From Desulfarculaceae bacterium (GTDB lineage: Bacteria; Desulfobacterota; Desulfarculia; Desulfarculales; Desulfarculaceae), in NCBI GenBank assembly GCA_021737645.1, contig JAIPDO010000006.1:1-64000 (forward strand): 64,000 nt of DNA. The letters run 5' to 3'. Below the pieces are notes generated by a model. That model was not told where the DNA came from, made no database searches, and saw only the letters and a program-made list of their open reading frames with translations. Below are positions 21,171 to 30,378 of the stretch, piece after piece. A program made the translations under genes and the position numbers. How positions within the stretch are numbered: the first letter of the stretch is position 1; each line of letters opens with the position of its first letter.

Positions 21171-21809
21171 TTAGGCTTCCAGCGCTTCCAGGGTCAAGGC
21201 CTGGGCCTGGGCCCACTTGAGCACCCTGGCCAGGTCCCGGCGCTCGTCCCCTAGTTGGGGAGCCAGCTCCAGGGCGGCTCGGCTGAGAGCCTCGGCCTCG
21301 GCCTGCACCATGTCCCACCCGGCGGTGGGGTAGCTCTGGCCTTGGTCAAAGCCGGAACGGGGGCACACGTGGGCCTCGTCCCCGCTGGCCACGGGTATGC
21401 CGTACAAGCGGCAGGTGAGGGGGCGGACCTCGTAAAGCATGCACAGGCCCTTTTCCAAGAGGGGGCAGGCCACGCGAGCGCGAGAGAAAGTGGTCAGTCG
21501 TTCTTCGGGCGATTGCTCCAGGGCCTGGCGGGCCACCTGGTCAAACAGGGCCTCGGCCTTTTCAGCCCGGCGCAGGGCCTCCCGGCGGGCGTTGCGGGCC
21601 AGGCGGCGAAAGGCCAGGGCCAAGGCCAACGCCTCGGCAGGGGTGAGGTCGAACACCGCGTGGCAGCAGTCATCGCAGCCCGAGCCGCAGCGCACCTCTT
21701 TGGGGAAGGAGGCGGCCACCTGGGCAAAGGCCGCGTCGCAGCGCTGCCAAAGGGCGGCGATGCCCTGGCTGAAGGCGTTCAAGTCGGCCGGTGGTTGTGG
21801 TTGGCTCAT
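21171..21809 (-). CDS. YkgJ-family cysteine cluster protein
   Basis: Small putative metal (zinc or iron-sulfur) protein. Conserved cysteines appear as CGSGCDDCCH near residues 40-50 and later as ACPLLEKGLCMLYEVRPLTCRLYGIP, the standard YkgJ/Fe-S cluster pattern. The rest is helical. Start ATG with GAGGACAAGG upstream was chosen over a longer non-ATG option. Function in this family is not established. It is the first gene of the 19-kb minus-strand block, head-to-head with the ferritin-like gene. Confidence 0.85.
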   Translation of the reverse strand: MSQPQPPADLNAFSQGIAALWQRCDAAFAQVAASFPKEVRCGSGCDDCCHAVFDLTPAEALALALAFRRLARNARREALRRAEKAEALFDQVARQALEQSPEERLTTFSRARVACPLLEKGLCMLYEVRPLTCRLYGIPVASGDEAHVCPRSGFDQGQSYPTAGWDMVQAEAEALSRAALELAPQLGDERRDLARVLKWAQAQALTLEALEA

Positions 21810-21879
21810 TGCCTTGTCCTCGCGCTGAATCGGTGGAGCTACTTTAGGCCAGGGGCCAAGGGGCGTCAAGCGCGGCTAT

Positions 21880-21908
21880 TTGAACGGGAACTGGATCAAG
21901 CCTATAAT
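21880..21908 (+). promoter_or_regulatory. Sigma-70-type promoter of the ferritin-like gene
   Basis: TTGAAC (21880-21885) and a perfect TATAAT (21903-21908) are separated by exactly 17 bases, about 75 bases before the gene start. No Fur-type palindrome was recognised next to it. Confidence 0.75.
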
Positions 21909-21982
21909 CAACTAAAGATGATTTTAACCAAGCACCCATAGGACGCCGCCCCTCCGTTGTATGGGACGAAAGGAGAGCCTTC

Positions 21983-22336
21983 ATGCCTGAGTTTATGAAT
22001 CCCTTCCCCGGAATGACGCCGGGCCGCAAGATGAAAGACCGCGAGCTGGCCCGGGCCATTCGCCTTTCCCTGGCTGCCGAGCAGGAGGCCATCCATCTGT
22101 ACGAGGCCTTGGCCGATGCCACCAGCAACAAGCTGGCCGCAGCGGTGTTGCAAGACATCGCCGACGAGGAGAAGGAGCACGCGGGAGAGTTCCTGCGTCT
22201 GCTCAAAATCCTGGAGCCGAACGAGGAGAAGTGGCTGGCCAACGGAGCCGAGGAAGTGGACGAGATGGTGGCCAAACTGAAACCGGCCAGGAAAAAGCCC
22301 GCCAAGAAAAAGAAGGCCGCCGCTAAAAAGAAGTAG
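21983..22336 (+). CDS. Ferritin-like half-ferritin (EncFtn/rubrerythrin-type) with lysine-rich tail
   Basis: A 117-residue protein forming a two-helix half-ferritin that should dimerise to build a di-iron site. Candidate ligands Glu33 (in AAEQEAIHLYE), Glu63 and His66 (in DEEKEH) have almost the same numbering as the Glu32/Glu62/His65 set of encapsulated ferritins. After the conserved LEPNEEKWLANGAEEVDE segment the protein ends in about 17 residues that are nearly all Lys, Ala and Pro, resembling histone H1-like tails and unlike an encapsulin-targeting peptide. AAAGGAGAG precedes the ATG. No encapsulin gene is nearby. Role (iron storage, peroxide handling, DNA association) is inferred. Confidence 0.85.
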   Translation: MPEFMNPFPGMTPGRKMKDRELARAIRLSLAAEQEAIHLYEALADATSNKLAAAVLQDIADEEKEHAGEFLRLLKILEPNEEKWLANGAEEVDEMVAKLKPARKKPAKKKKAAAKKK

Positions 22337-22355
22337 CCTCGCGTATTAAATAAGT

Positions 22356-22397
22356 GGACCGCGCCTCCTGTCTGGATGGCGCGGTCCTTTGTTTTGT
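22356..22397. terminator. Bidirectional terminator between ferritin-like and outer-membrane genes
   Basis: Perfect 10-base stem GGACCGCGCC / GGCGCGGTCC followed by TTTGTTTTGTT on the plus strand and by TTATTTAAT on the minus strand, between two convergent stops. Confidence 0.88.
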
Positions 22398-22410
22398 TGC
22401 AGCGGAGGGC

Positions 22411-23412
22411 CTAAAACCGCCAGTTGATCATCGCGCTGAAGATGTAGCCGTTCTCCAAATCAACGCGGTCCTGGTCGCGGTCGTCCCAGTCATCGCCTTG
22501 GAACCACAGGCGGTCAAAGGCATAGGAGCCGGTGAGCTTGAGGGTCAGTCCCTTGGGCAGGAAAAACTTGAACCCCGCCTTGGCCTCCTTTTGATAGAAA
22601 AACAGGCGGTCCTTTGTGTCGCGGCGGTCGCTGAGAAACCAACGCTGGTATCTCCAGTCAAAGCCCACGAAGCCCTCAACCCAGCGCCACGGGCGATAAG
22701 CCGCGCTGCTTATGATGGTGCGGGGGTAGATGTACAGGCCGCTCAGGGTCCACTTGGGGGCCGGCTTGTAGCGGATGCTGGCCAACGGCAGGCCCACCAG
22801 GATGCTCAGGTTTTTGTCCGGTATATAGGCATAGGCCACGCCGGGGATAGGTATGTCGGCCAAGAAGTCGCGGGTGTTGGAATAGTTGATAAGAAAAAGC
22901 CAGCGGTGGGCCTTGTTCTCACCCATGGGGGTCAACAGGGTGACGGTGGCTGACACGGAGGTGTCGTCGAACTTGTTGAAGGGCTTGTCGCTGGGAGAGC
23001 CCACGGTGAAATCGCCGCCGAACACCCAGCCCCGATCCATCTTGTGGCGGTAGGTTACTCCCAGGCGCAGGTCATAAAGGTCTTCGGGGAACGCGCGGCC
23101 GCTGCCGGGCAAAACGGCCGAGGTGTCCACGGACATGTAAGAGGCTCGTCCGTGCATGGCCAACTCGTCGCGTGGGTTCTGCCACAGTGGGGCCAGGAAT
23201 CGGCCGGTTTGTCTGGTGTAGCCCATGTCGGTGCCCTGGCCTTCCACCTCCCGGTCCGGCGAATAGGTCACGTCGTAGTTCAGGTTGTATTTGAGGTTGC
23301 CCACCTTGGGTACCATCCACCCCCCCATATCAAAGGCTTGGCCGGGGGCTGCCCATCCCAGGCAGGCGATGAACGCGATGGTCAATGCGGGCAAGAGGCG
23401 TTTTTTAAACAC
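22411..23412 (-). CDS. Outer-membrane beta-barrel protein (DUF6268-like)
   Basis: A 333-residue protein with a cleavable signal peptide (charged start, hydrophobic core, APGQA cleavage site near residue 26). The mature part is rich in alternating aromatic/polar beta-strands (WVFGGDFTVG, KWTLSGLYIYP, AGFKFFLPKG) and ends with SAMINWRF, a C-terminal aromatic typical of BAM-inserted barrels. The DUF6268 name is from general appearance, so moderate. Substrate or function cannot be read. It is followed by the shared terminator. Confidence 0.75.
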   Translation of the reverse strand: MFKKRLLPALTIAFIACLGWAAPGQAFDMGGWMVPKVGNLKYNLNYDVTYSPDREVEGQGTDMGYTRQTGRFLAPLWQNPRDELAMHGRASYMSVDTSAVLPGSGRAFPEDLYDLRLGVTYRHKMDRGWVFGGDFTVGSPSDKPFNKFDDTSVSATVTLLTPMGENKAHRWLFLINYSNTRDFLADIPIPGVAYAYIPDKNLSILVGLPLASIRYKPAPKWTLSGLYIYPRTIISSAAYRPWRWVEGFVGFDWRYQRWFLSDRRDTKDRLFFYQKEAKAGFKFFLPKGLTLKLTGSYAFDRLWFQGDDWDDRDQDRVDLENGYIFSAMINWRF

Positions 23413-23479
23413 GACAGGCTCTCCTAATCAAAACATTGCTTCAGGTCGCAATAGCCGGGGGGTATCCATGGCGGCAGGC

Positions 23480-23716
23480 CTAGGGCCTCGGTGGCCGTCT
23501 GCTCTTGTCGAGCAGCCAGCGGCTCATGTCGCTTATTACATAGTAAACCAAGCCGGAGATAAGGAAAAAGGCCAATAACAACGACCCCGCGTCCAGGGCC
23601 ACCCAGGGCCAGCTTTCGCCCTCCCAGGAGGGCAGCAGGCCATAAATCTCCCTGGACGTCAGCAAGCCGGTGGCCAGGGAGATTATCACCGTCAAGAACT
23701 TTAGTAGCCGCGCCAT
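23480..23716 (-). CDS. Small membrane protein of unknown function, 78 aa
   Basis: Two hydrophobic helices (about residues 6-20 and 43-63) with a basic C-terminal tail ending KSRRPPRP, giving both ends in the cytoplasm by the positive-inside rule. The ATG is preceded closely by AAGGAG, which supports translation. It lies 39 bases after the RND pump stop and may be the last gene of the efflux operon. No family recognised. Confidence 0.55.
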   Translation of the reverse strand: MARLLKFLTVIISLATGLLTSREIYGLLPSWEGESWPWVALDAGSLLLAFFLISGLVYYVISDMSRWLLDKSRRPPRP

Positions 23717-23755
23717 TACTCCTTACCCGTAAATTCCCGAGAACGCTTCCTATGA

Positions 23756-26700
23756 TTATTTTTTTTGGCCGTCTTTAATGGCGTCCGGTGCCATAAAACG
23801 GTGTTGTATCCACCGGACCAGCTTCCAGTTGGTGAACTGATCCAAATAGGAATAGACCACCGGCACCACCAGCAAGGTCAGCACCGTGGAGGAGACCATG
23901 CCTCCGGCGATGGCCACGGCCATGGGCTGGCGGCTTTCAGAGCCCACACCCAGGGCCAGCACCACCGGCAGCACGCCGCCGATGGTGGACACCGCGGTCA
24001 TCAGGATGGGCCTCAGCCGGGTGGCCCCCGCCTCGATCAGCGCCTCATGGGCGCCCATGCCCTTTTCCCTGAGCTGCCTGGTGTAGTCGATGAGCAAAAT
24101 GCCGTTTTTGGTGGCCAGGCCAACCAGCAGGATCAAGGCGATCATGGAGAAAAGGTTGAAGCTGTTGCCCATGAGGAAAAGCAGGCCGAAAGCCCCGATG
24201 AACGAAAGCGGCAGGCCCATCATGATGGCAAGTGGGTGGGCGAAGCTCTCAAACTGGGCGGCCAGCACCATGTAAGTGAGGGCGATGGCCAAAAGGAAGG
24301 CGAAGGCTATGAAGCCGGTGGTCTCGGCAAAGGCCTCGGCCCTGCCCACGAAGGAGGTGGTGTAGCCGTCAGGCAGCATCCCGTCGGCAATGGCCTGCAC
24401 TTCGGGCATGGCCTCGCCCAAGAGCTTGCCTTCCAGGTTGGCGTAGACGGTGGCCGAGCGGCCGCGGTCCAGGCGGTTGATGATGTTGGGGCCCACTCCC
24501 TGCTCCAAGGTGACGAAGCTGGCCACGTCCAGTAGGCGGCCGTCGTTTGCCCGCAGCCATATGCGCTGCGCGTCCTGGGGAAGCACCCGTTGGTCCTCCA
24601 TCAGGCGCACCCGCACGTCGTAGCTCTTGCCGCCCTCGCGGAAGTCCACCGTCTTCACGCCGCCCAACAGGGCGGCCACCGCGTTGGCCACCTCTCGGAC
24701 GCTGACCCCGGCATCGGCCGCCCGGGCGCGGTCGATCTTCACGCGCACCTCCGGCTTGCCGATCTCCAGGTTGCGGGTAATGCCCACGTAGCCCGGGGTT
24801 TTTTCCAGGCGCTCCATAAGCTCCTGGGAGTACTTGTCGATCTTGTCGATCTCCGGCCCTTGGATGACGAACTGGATGTCCTCGTTGCGCGAGCCGGCCC
24901 CCAGTGGTGATATCCGGGACACGGTGCCTCGCACATCGGGCAGTTGGCGCAACAGGCCACGCACCACGACTTGCAACTCGGTCTGGCCGCGCTTGCGCTC
25001 GGCCTTGGGGGTCAGGGTTACCATGGCCACCGCCTTGTTGGAGCCATCCCATCCGGAAACCGAGAAGAAGTGGCTGATCTCCGGCACCTTGATCATCTGC
25101 TTTTCCAGGCGCTGGAGAACCGAATCGGTCTTTTCCAGGGAATAGGACAGGGGCATCTCCAGGCGGACCATGAAGCGGCCCTCGTCCTCGGCGGTGACGA
25201 ACTCCTTGCCCAGCATGGTGAACACCCAGCCGCCCACCACCAGGGCGGCCATGGCCGCGGCCATGACCGAGAGCCGGTGGCGCAGGCACCAGGCTATGAG
25301 CCGCCGGTAAAAACGGCTGGTGCCCTCCATGGCGCTGTTGAACAGGTTGAACAACCCGTTGGTGGTTTCCTTCACGGTTAGGAAGCGGGCCGAGAGCATG
25401 GGCACCACGGTGAGCGCCACGAAGGTGGAGCATGCCACGGAAAAGGCCAGGGTGACCGCGAACTCGTAGAAAAAGCGCCCAACTATGCCGCCCATGAAGG
25501 CCACGGGTAAAAACACGCCGCCCAGGGCCACGGTGGTGGCCACCACCGCGAAGGCGATCTCCGAGGAGCCCTCGAAGGCCGCTTCCATGGCTCCCTGCTT
25601 AAGCTCGGTGCGGTGGCGGAAGATGTTTTCCACCATGACGATGGCGTCATCGATGACCAAGCCCACTGCGGTTACCAAGGCCAGCATGGACATGTTGTTC
25701 ATGGTGAATCCCATCCAGTACATGCAGGCGAAGGTGGAGATGATACTGGTGGGGATGGCCACCGCGCTGATGATGGTGGTGCGCAGGTTCTGCAAAAACA
25801 GGAAGATGATCAGCGCGGCGATGATGGCGCCCAAAAGTAGCTGGAACTGCACTTCGCTGATGGACTTCTCGGTGAAGATGGTGGTGTCGGTGGCCACGTC
25901 GATGATAATGCCCTCGGGGGCGACGCGCCGAAGCTCGGGCAACACCTGGCGCACCTTTTGGGCGATGGCCACCTCGTTGGCCCCGGAGCGCGGGGAGATG
26001 CCCAGGCCCACCGTGCGCATGCCGCCGGTGTCCTTGGTGGTGAAGCGGGCCACGCCCACGCTTTCCTGGCGGGCCGAGCGGGCCACGCCCACGTCCTCCA
26101 GGCGCACCGGGTAGCCGCCCTTAAAGGCCACGATCATGCGGTTGAAAGCCTCGGGGGTGGGGAACTCGCCCACCGTGCGGATGAGGAATTCCTTTTCCTT
26201 GGATTCGATCTTGCCGCCGGGGATCTCCACGTGCTCCCGGGCCAGGGCGGCGATAACATCATTGACCCCCAGCTTGTAGGCGGCCAGGCGCTCGCGGTCC
26301 AGCCAGACGTGGACCTCTTTTTCCCGCGCCCCGCCCACGCGCACCTCGCCCACTCCCTGGATCTTCTGGATCATGGGCCTTAGCTGCTCGTCGGCCACCT
26401 TGGTCAGGGTCTCGATGGCCTGGGGCCCGCGCACCGCCAGCCAGATGATGGGTTGGGCGTTGATGTCCAGCTTGTCGATGACCGGGGACTCGGCCTCGGT
26501 GGGCAGCTCGCGCAGCTTGGTGGATATCTTGTCTCGCAGCTCCTGGGCGGCCACATCCACGTCTTTGCTCAACTCGAATTCCACGATGATGCGGCTGACG
26601 CCCTGCATGCTGGCCGAGTTGATGTGCTTGATGCCGCTCACCGAACTGATGGCGTCCTCAAGCTTGTCGGTGATTTCGTTGTCCACCTCCTCGGGGCGGG

Positions 26701-26860
26701 CGTTCTCCCATACCGTGGTCACGGTGACCATGGGGAAGTCCACGTCCGGATACAGCGACACCCCCAGGCGGGTCATGCCTATGAGACCGAACACCACCAG
26801 GGCGGTCACCATCATGGTGGCCGCCACCGGCCGCCGGATGGAAAAGTCGGTAAGGAACAT
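23756..26860 (-). CDS. RND efflux pump, inner-membrane permease
   Basis: Proton-driven tripartite exporter subunit of 1034 residues with the RND repeat layout: a first membrane helix (residues 12-30), a large periplasmic loop, six further helices, a second periplasmic loop and six final helices. The proton-relay acidic pair is present in helix 4 as GLVIDDAIVMVEN. Other AcrB-family marks include the start FLTDFSIRRPV and LIDYTRQLREKG. GGGGGGAG precedes the start. Encoded with its adaptor, TolC and a TetR regulator; drug or solvent export is expected, actual substrates are unknown. Confidence 0.95.
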   Translation of the reverse strand: MFLTDFSIRRPVAATMMVTALVVFGLIGMTRLGVSLYPDVDFPMVTVTTVWENARPEEVDNEITDKLEDAISSVSGIKHINSASMQGVSRIIVEFELSKDVDVAAQELRDKISTKLRELPTEAESPVIDKLDINAQPIIWLAVRGPQAIETLTKVADEQLRPMIQKIQGVGEVRVGGAREKEVHVWLDRERLAAYKLGVNDVIAALAREHVEIPGGKIESKEKEFLIRTVGEFPTPEAFNRMIVAFKGGYPVRLEDVGVARSARQESVGVARFTTKDTGGMRTVGLGISPRSGANEVAIAQKVRQVLPELRRVAPEGIIIDVATDTTIFTEKSISEVQFQLLLGAIIAALIIFLFLQNLRTTIISAVAIPTSIISTFACMYWMGFTMNNMSMLALVTAVGLVIDDAIVMVENIFRHRTELKQGAMEAAFEGSSEIAFAVVATTVALGGVFLPVAFMGGIVGRFFYEFAVTLAFSVACSTFVALTVVPMLSARFLTVKETTNGLFNLFNSAMEGTSRFYRRLIAWCLRHRLSVMAAAMAALVVGGWVFTMLGKEFVTAEDEGRFMVRLEMPLSYSLEKTDSVLQRLEKQMIKVPEISHFFSVSGWDGSNKAVAMVTLTPKAERKRGQTELQVVVRGLLRQLPDVRGTVSRISPLGAGSRNEDIQFVIQGPEIDKIDKYSQELMERLEKTPGYVGITRNLEIGKPEVRVKIDRARAADAGVSVREVANAVAALLGGVKTVDFREGGKSYDVRVRLMEDQRVLPQDAQRIWLRANDGRLLDVASFVTLEQGVGPNIINRLDRGRSATVYANLEGKLLGEAMPEVQAIADGMLPDGYTTSFVGRAEAFAETTGFIAFAFLLAIALTYMVLAAQFESFAHPLAIMMGLPLSFIGAFGLLFLMGNSFNLFSMIALILLVGLATKNGILLIDYTRQLREKGMGAHEALIEAGATRLRPILMTAVSTIGGVLPVVLALGVGSESRQPMAVAIAGGMVSSTVLTLLVVPVVYSYLDQFTNWKLVRWIQHRFMAPDAIKDGQKK

Positions 26861-26869
26861 GGCTCCCCC

Positions 26870-28009
26870 CTACTTTCCCGCCTGGGCGTCAGAAGCTTTG
26901 GCCCCGGTCTTGACTTCGGCCTCACGCACCAGGCCGCCGTCCTTGACCATGAACTTGCCTTCCAAAATCACCTTGGCCCCGGCCTCCAGCGGCGGGTGGA
27001 TTATCTCGGCCCACTGGTTTTCGATATGCCCCAGGGTGACCGGAACCTTCTTGGCCTTGCCGTCGATCACCAGGAAGATGTAGGTCTCCTTCTCGGTCTG
27101 GATGATGCTGGACCATGGGGAGCACACCGCGTTTTCGCGCACGTCCACGGTCACCTTCAGGCGGCCGAACATGCCCGGATTGAGCAGGTGCCGGGTGTTG
27201 TCAACCGTGGCCTTTACCTTGAAGGATCGGGTCTTGGAGTCCACCACCGGGGAGATGAAGGAAATCTTGCCAATGAACTTGCGGCCGGGGTAGGCCACGG
27301 TGAAGATGCTCACCTCCTGGCCCTTGAAGATGCCGGCCTTGAAGCGCTCGGGTACGGAGAACTCCATCTCCAGGGGGTTCAGGCTCACCACCCTGACCAC
27401 CGGCTCGCCGGCCTTGAGGTAGTCGCCAACCGACAGGTTCTTGGAGCCCACCACCCCGTCAAATGGAGCCTGGATTTCGGTGTCGGCCAGCATCTCCTTT
27501 TGCCGGGACATGTCGGCCTGGGCTTGGGCCAGGGCGGCCTGGGCCAGGGCGATCTCGGTCTCCAGGTCGTCGTACTTCATCTGGGAGACCAGCTTGTCCT
27601 TTACCAGGGGCCGGTTGCGCTCCAGGTTGCGCTTCTGGTGGGCCAGGCGGATCTTGAGCTGGTGGATGCGCTGCTCCAGGTTGCGCATGTCCGCGCGCAC
27701 CTTGGCCGCGTCCAGCTTGACCAGCAGGGTGCCCTTTTTGACCTCCACGCCCTCCTGGAAAAGAATCTCCTCCACCGGGGCGGCTATCTCCGAGCGGATG
27801 GTGACCATCTTGGGTGAGTTGAGGGTTCCCACCTGGTTGAGCACGTTTTCCACCCGCCGGGAGGCGAGCTCCCCGAGGGACACCACTGTGGCCGTGGGGG
27901 CGACTACCTGGGTTTTCTTTTCCTCGCGCCCGCAGCCGGCGGTCACCCAGAGCAAGGTCAGGGCCAGGGCTAGGACGGTTAAGCTCAGAGGCGTTCTCTT
28001 AGCGGACAT
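26870..28009 (-). CDS. RND efflux periplasmic adaptor lipoprotein
   Basis: Membrane fusion protein linking the RND pump to TolC. A lipobox VTAGC ends the signal peptide near residue 25, so the mature protein is lipid-anchored. Two lipoyl half-motifs flank a coiled-coil hairpin (about residues 95-160, including a second heptad-rich arm before EIQAPFDGVVG), followed by beta-barrel and membrane-proximal domains. Start ATG lies inside the tolC end (11-base overlap) with GAGGATAAGG upstream. Confidence 0.94.
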   Translation of the reverse strand: MSAKRTPLSLTVLALALTLLWVTAGCGREEKKTQVVAPTATVVSLGELASRRVENVLNQVGTLNSPKMVTIRSEIAAPVEEILFQEGVEVKKGTLLVKLDAAKVRADMRNLEQRIHQLKIRLAHQKRNLERNRPLVKDKLVSQMKYDDLETEIALAQAALAQAQADMSRQKEMLADTEIQAPFDGVVGSKNLSVGDYLKAGEPVVRVVSLNPLEMEFSVPERFKAGIFKGQEVSIFTVAYPGRKFIGKISFISPVVDSKTRSFKVKATVDNTRHLLNPGMFGRLKVTVDVRENAVCSPWSSIIQTEKETYIFLVIDGKAKKVPVTLGHIENQWAEIIHPPLEAGAKVILEGKFMVKDGGLVREAEVKTGAKASDAQAGK

Positions 28010-29579
28010 TGACCTTATCCTCCGGGTTCATCTTGGGAATAATTTTAAAGCGGCTCAGGTTGTCCCCCATGGCCATGTGGAGGTCGGCCAGGCCTTGATT
28101 GAAGTCGGTCAAGGCGATGGCCTTGCGGATGCGGGCTTCGATCACGTTGTTTTGGAAGTCCAAAATACGGAAGGAATCCGATAGCCCCTCGTCCAGGCGG
28201 CGCATCTCCTGCTGGAGGTTGGTCTCGGCCAGCCTTTGAAAGCGGTCGGCCACTTGCACCCGCTCCAGGCTGCGGCGCAGGGTGACCAGGGCGTTCTTGA
28301 GCTCGGTCTCGGTGGTGCCTTCCAGGCGCTTGAGGCGATACAGGGCCCGCTTGCGCTTCCAGCCGGCCACGCGGTAGCGGCTGTTCGCCTCGCGGTTGCC
28401 CAGGGGATAGGTGAGCCTGAGGCCCACGAACCAGTTGTAGCCATCGCCGTCGGCCATGCTGTTCCATGAGTCGGAGTAGTTGCCGCCGTAGGGGTTGCCC
28501 GCGGCGCTGCCCACCTCGGTCTCGGTGCCGGCCAGGCCGTTCATGGCCAGGCTGGCCGCCAGGTCGATCTGGGGCAGCCGCTGGTTCTCAAGATAGGCCA
28601 GGCGGATATCAAACTTGTCCAACTCCACCTTTTGGGCCAACAGATCCGGGCGGTGCTTGAGAGCCACCGTCAGGGCCTGGGGCAGGTTGGGGAAGGGCTG
28701 GTCCGGCCCGGCAAGGTCCTGGGGCCGGATGGTGCTCATGTACAAGGGGTCGCCGGAGCGGATCTCCAGCATGTCCTTGAGTTGGTTGGACACCGTCTCC
28801 ATCTGTTGCTGGGCCAGGACGATCTTCTCGTCTCGGGAGGCCACCGCGGTTTCGGCTTCCTGCACCTCGGTTATAGGCACCACCCCGGCCTTGAATTTCT
28901 CCCGGTTGCCTTTGAGCAGCCCGCTGGCCAGGTGGCGCGACTCGATGCGGTGGCGCAGCACCACGTGGGCCAGGGAAAGCAGGTAATAGGTGCGTTCCAC
29001 CTTGTTGGCCAGGTTTTGGGCCTGGTTGAGGTATTGGAACTGGGTCTGCTTTTCCTGCTTCTGGGAGATGCGCAGCCCGGCGGTGTTGGCTTCGGTGCCC
29101 GCGCCCTTGAACAAGGGCTGGGTCAGGTCCAGGACCAGGTAGGTGCTGTAGGCGGGGTTTATCTCGTTGGTCACCGCATTGCTGTCGGCGCCAATGGTCT
29201 GCACCCCCACCCGGGACTGCAGGCCGGTCTGGAAGCGCTTGCTAACTCCCACCGTTGCGGTGTTGAGCCCCAGCTTTTCCTGGTCGCCCCAATAGACGGC
29301 GGAGGTGTTGGGAAAGCGGTCTTCGCCGCTGCTCATCGAGGCGTCCAGGGAAGGATCGAACTGGGCCTCCTGTATGATCACCTCTTCCTGGCTGGCCGGC
29401 ACCCGCACCTGAACCATTTTGAGGTCCAGGTTGTTTTCGATGCCCCGAACCAGGGCTCCCTCCAGGCTCAGGGGGAGGCCCTTTTCCACTTTGGGAATGG
29501 GCGGGTCGCCCGCTGCCGTCGCCAGGGAGGGCAGCAGGCAAACAAGGCAAAGTAGAGCGATATTGCGAACCTTGGGCAT
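27999..29579 (-). CDS. TolC-family outer-membrane efflux protein
   Basis: Outer-membrane channel and periplasmic tunnel for the adjacent RND pump. A signal peptide (cleavage near TAAG at residue 23) precedes 500 residues with two long coiled-coil repeats of the OEP family, the second beginning near residue 260, each containing strand pairs typical of TolC (PLFKGAGTEANTA, TYPLGNREANSRY). Length 526 is at the upper end. CAGGAAG precedes the ATG. First structural gene after the tetR regulator. Confidence 0.93.
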   Translation of the reverse strand: MPKVRNIALLCLVCLLPSLATAAGDPPIPKVEKGLPLSLEGALVRGIENNLDLKMVQVRVPASQEEVIIQEAQFDPSLDASMSSGEDRFPNTSAVYWGDQEKLGLNTATVGVSKRFQTGLQSRVGVQTIGADSNAVTNEINPAYSTYLVLDLTQPLFKGAGTEANTAGLRISQKQEKQTQFQYLNQAQNLANKVERTYYLLSLAHVVLRHRIESRHLASGLLKGNREKFKAGVVPITEVQEAETAVASRDEKIVLAQQQMETVSNQLKDMLEIRSGDPLYMSTIRPQDLAGPDQPFPNLPQALTVALKHRPDLLAQKVELDKFDIRLAYLENQRLPQIDLAASLAMNGLAGTETEVGSAAGNPYGGNYSDSWNSMADGDGYNWFVGLRLTYPLGNREANSRYRVAGWKRKRALYRLKRLEGTTETELKNALVTLRRSLERVQVADRFQRLAETNLQQEMRRLDEGLSDSFRILDFQNNVIEARIRKAIALTDFNQGLADLHMAMGDNLSRFKIIPKMNPEDKVNVR

Positions 29580-29597
29580 GACCGTTTCTTCCTGAAA

Positions 29598-30185
29598 TTA
29601 AGCTTGGCTGGGGTTGGGGTTGAGGGCGCGCCGGCAAAATCCCCACAGCGCTTTGGAAAACTCGGGGGGATGGGGGTTCTCCAACATGGCCACCCGAGTG
29701 TATCCAATTAGCAAGCTGCGCAGGACCAGGGCGGTCGGTTCGGGATCGCAAGAACCTATCGATCCGTCCTTTTGCCCTCTTTTGATTATCTTGACCAGAA
29801 ACTGATGCAGTTTGGCCACGCGGCCCAAAATATTTTCCCGGTGGGGGGAATCCTCATTGGCCAGACTGGCGGGAAAGTCCCTGACCAGCAATAAAATGTT
29901 TTTGGCGCGGCTGTCTATCGCCTCGAAATGGATTCCCACCCAGGCGCGCAAGGCGTCCAGCCCGGTGGGCGCTTCATCCATTATCCGCTGGAGTGACTCG
30001 AGAAAGGTGTCAAAGGAGTCGTAGAATATTTCCAGGAGGATGTCTTCTTTAGTTTTGAAGTAATAAAAGATGATGCCTTCGGAAACCTCGGCCAACTTGG
30101 CCACCTGATGGGTGGAGGTGGCGTGGTAGCCGTTCTGGGAAAAAAGATCCGTGGCGGCGTCTATAATGTCCTGTTTGCGCGACAT
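29598..30185 (-). CDS. TetR-family repressor of the efflux operon
   Basis: One-component regulator: an N-terminal helix-turn-helix (residues about 5-50: IIDAATDLFSQNGY, then SEGIIFYYFKTKEDIL) and an all-helical ligand-binding domain. I used the ATG at 30185 (GGAAAG upstream), which gives the normal start MSRKQDI; a longer frame adds residues unlike the family. It is the first gene of the tetR-tolC-adaptor-RND operon, and the promoter in front of it carries an 18-base TetR-type palindrome overlapping the -10, so autorepression is likely. The ligand is unknown. Confidence 0.9.
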   Translation of the reverse strand: MSRKQDIIDAATDLFSQNGYHATSTHQVAKLAEVSEGIIFYYFKTKEDILLEIFYDSFDTFLESLQRIMDEAPTGLDALRAWVGIHFEAIDSRAKNILLLVRDFPASLANEDSPHRENILGRVAKLHQFLVKIIKRGQKDGSIGSCDPEPTALVLRSLLIGYTRVAMLENPHPPEFSKALWGFCRRALNPNPSQA

Positions 30186-30286
30186 TGGCTGCTTTCCATG
30201 AAAACATCGAAGGCCTCTGTATAGGGCTGCCTCCGGCCTCTTTTGTCCCTGGATGGTCTTATGCTGGGTGCTGAATACCAAAAAGC

Positions 30287-30330
30287 TGAGTGATTACTCA
30301 ATCAATACAGATTGTCCTTTTGGTTGTCAA
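30287..30330 (-). promoter_or_regulatory. Efflux-operon promoter with overlapping TetR-type operator
   Basis: On the minus strand TTGACA (30325-30330) is followed after 17 bases by TATTGA (30302-30307). The 18-mer TGAGTGATTACTCAATCA (30287-30304, as read on the plus strand) fits the symmetric pattern TGAnTGAnTAnTCAnTCA and overlaps the -10, the position expected for repression. Confidence 0.75.
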
Positions 30331-30378
30331 ATGATTTTTGGGCGCAATTTTGTGAAAAAAGTGTTGCGGGGCGCTGAG

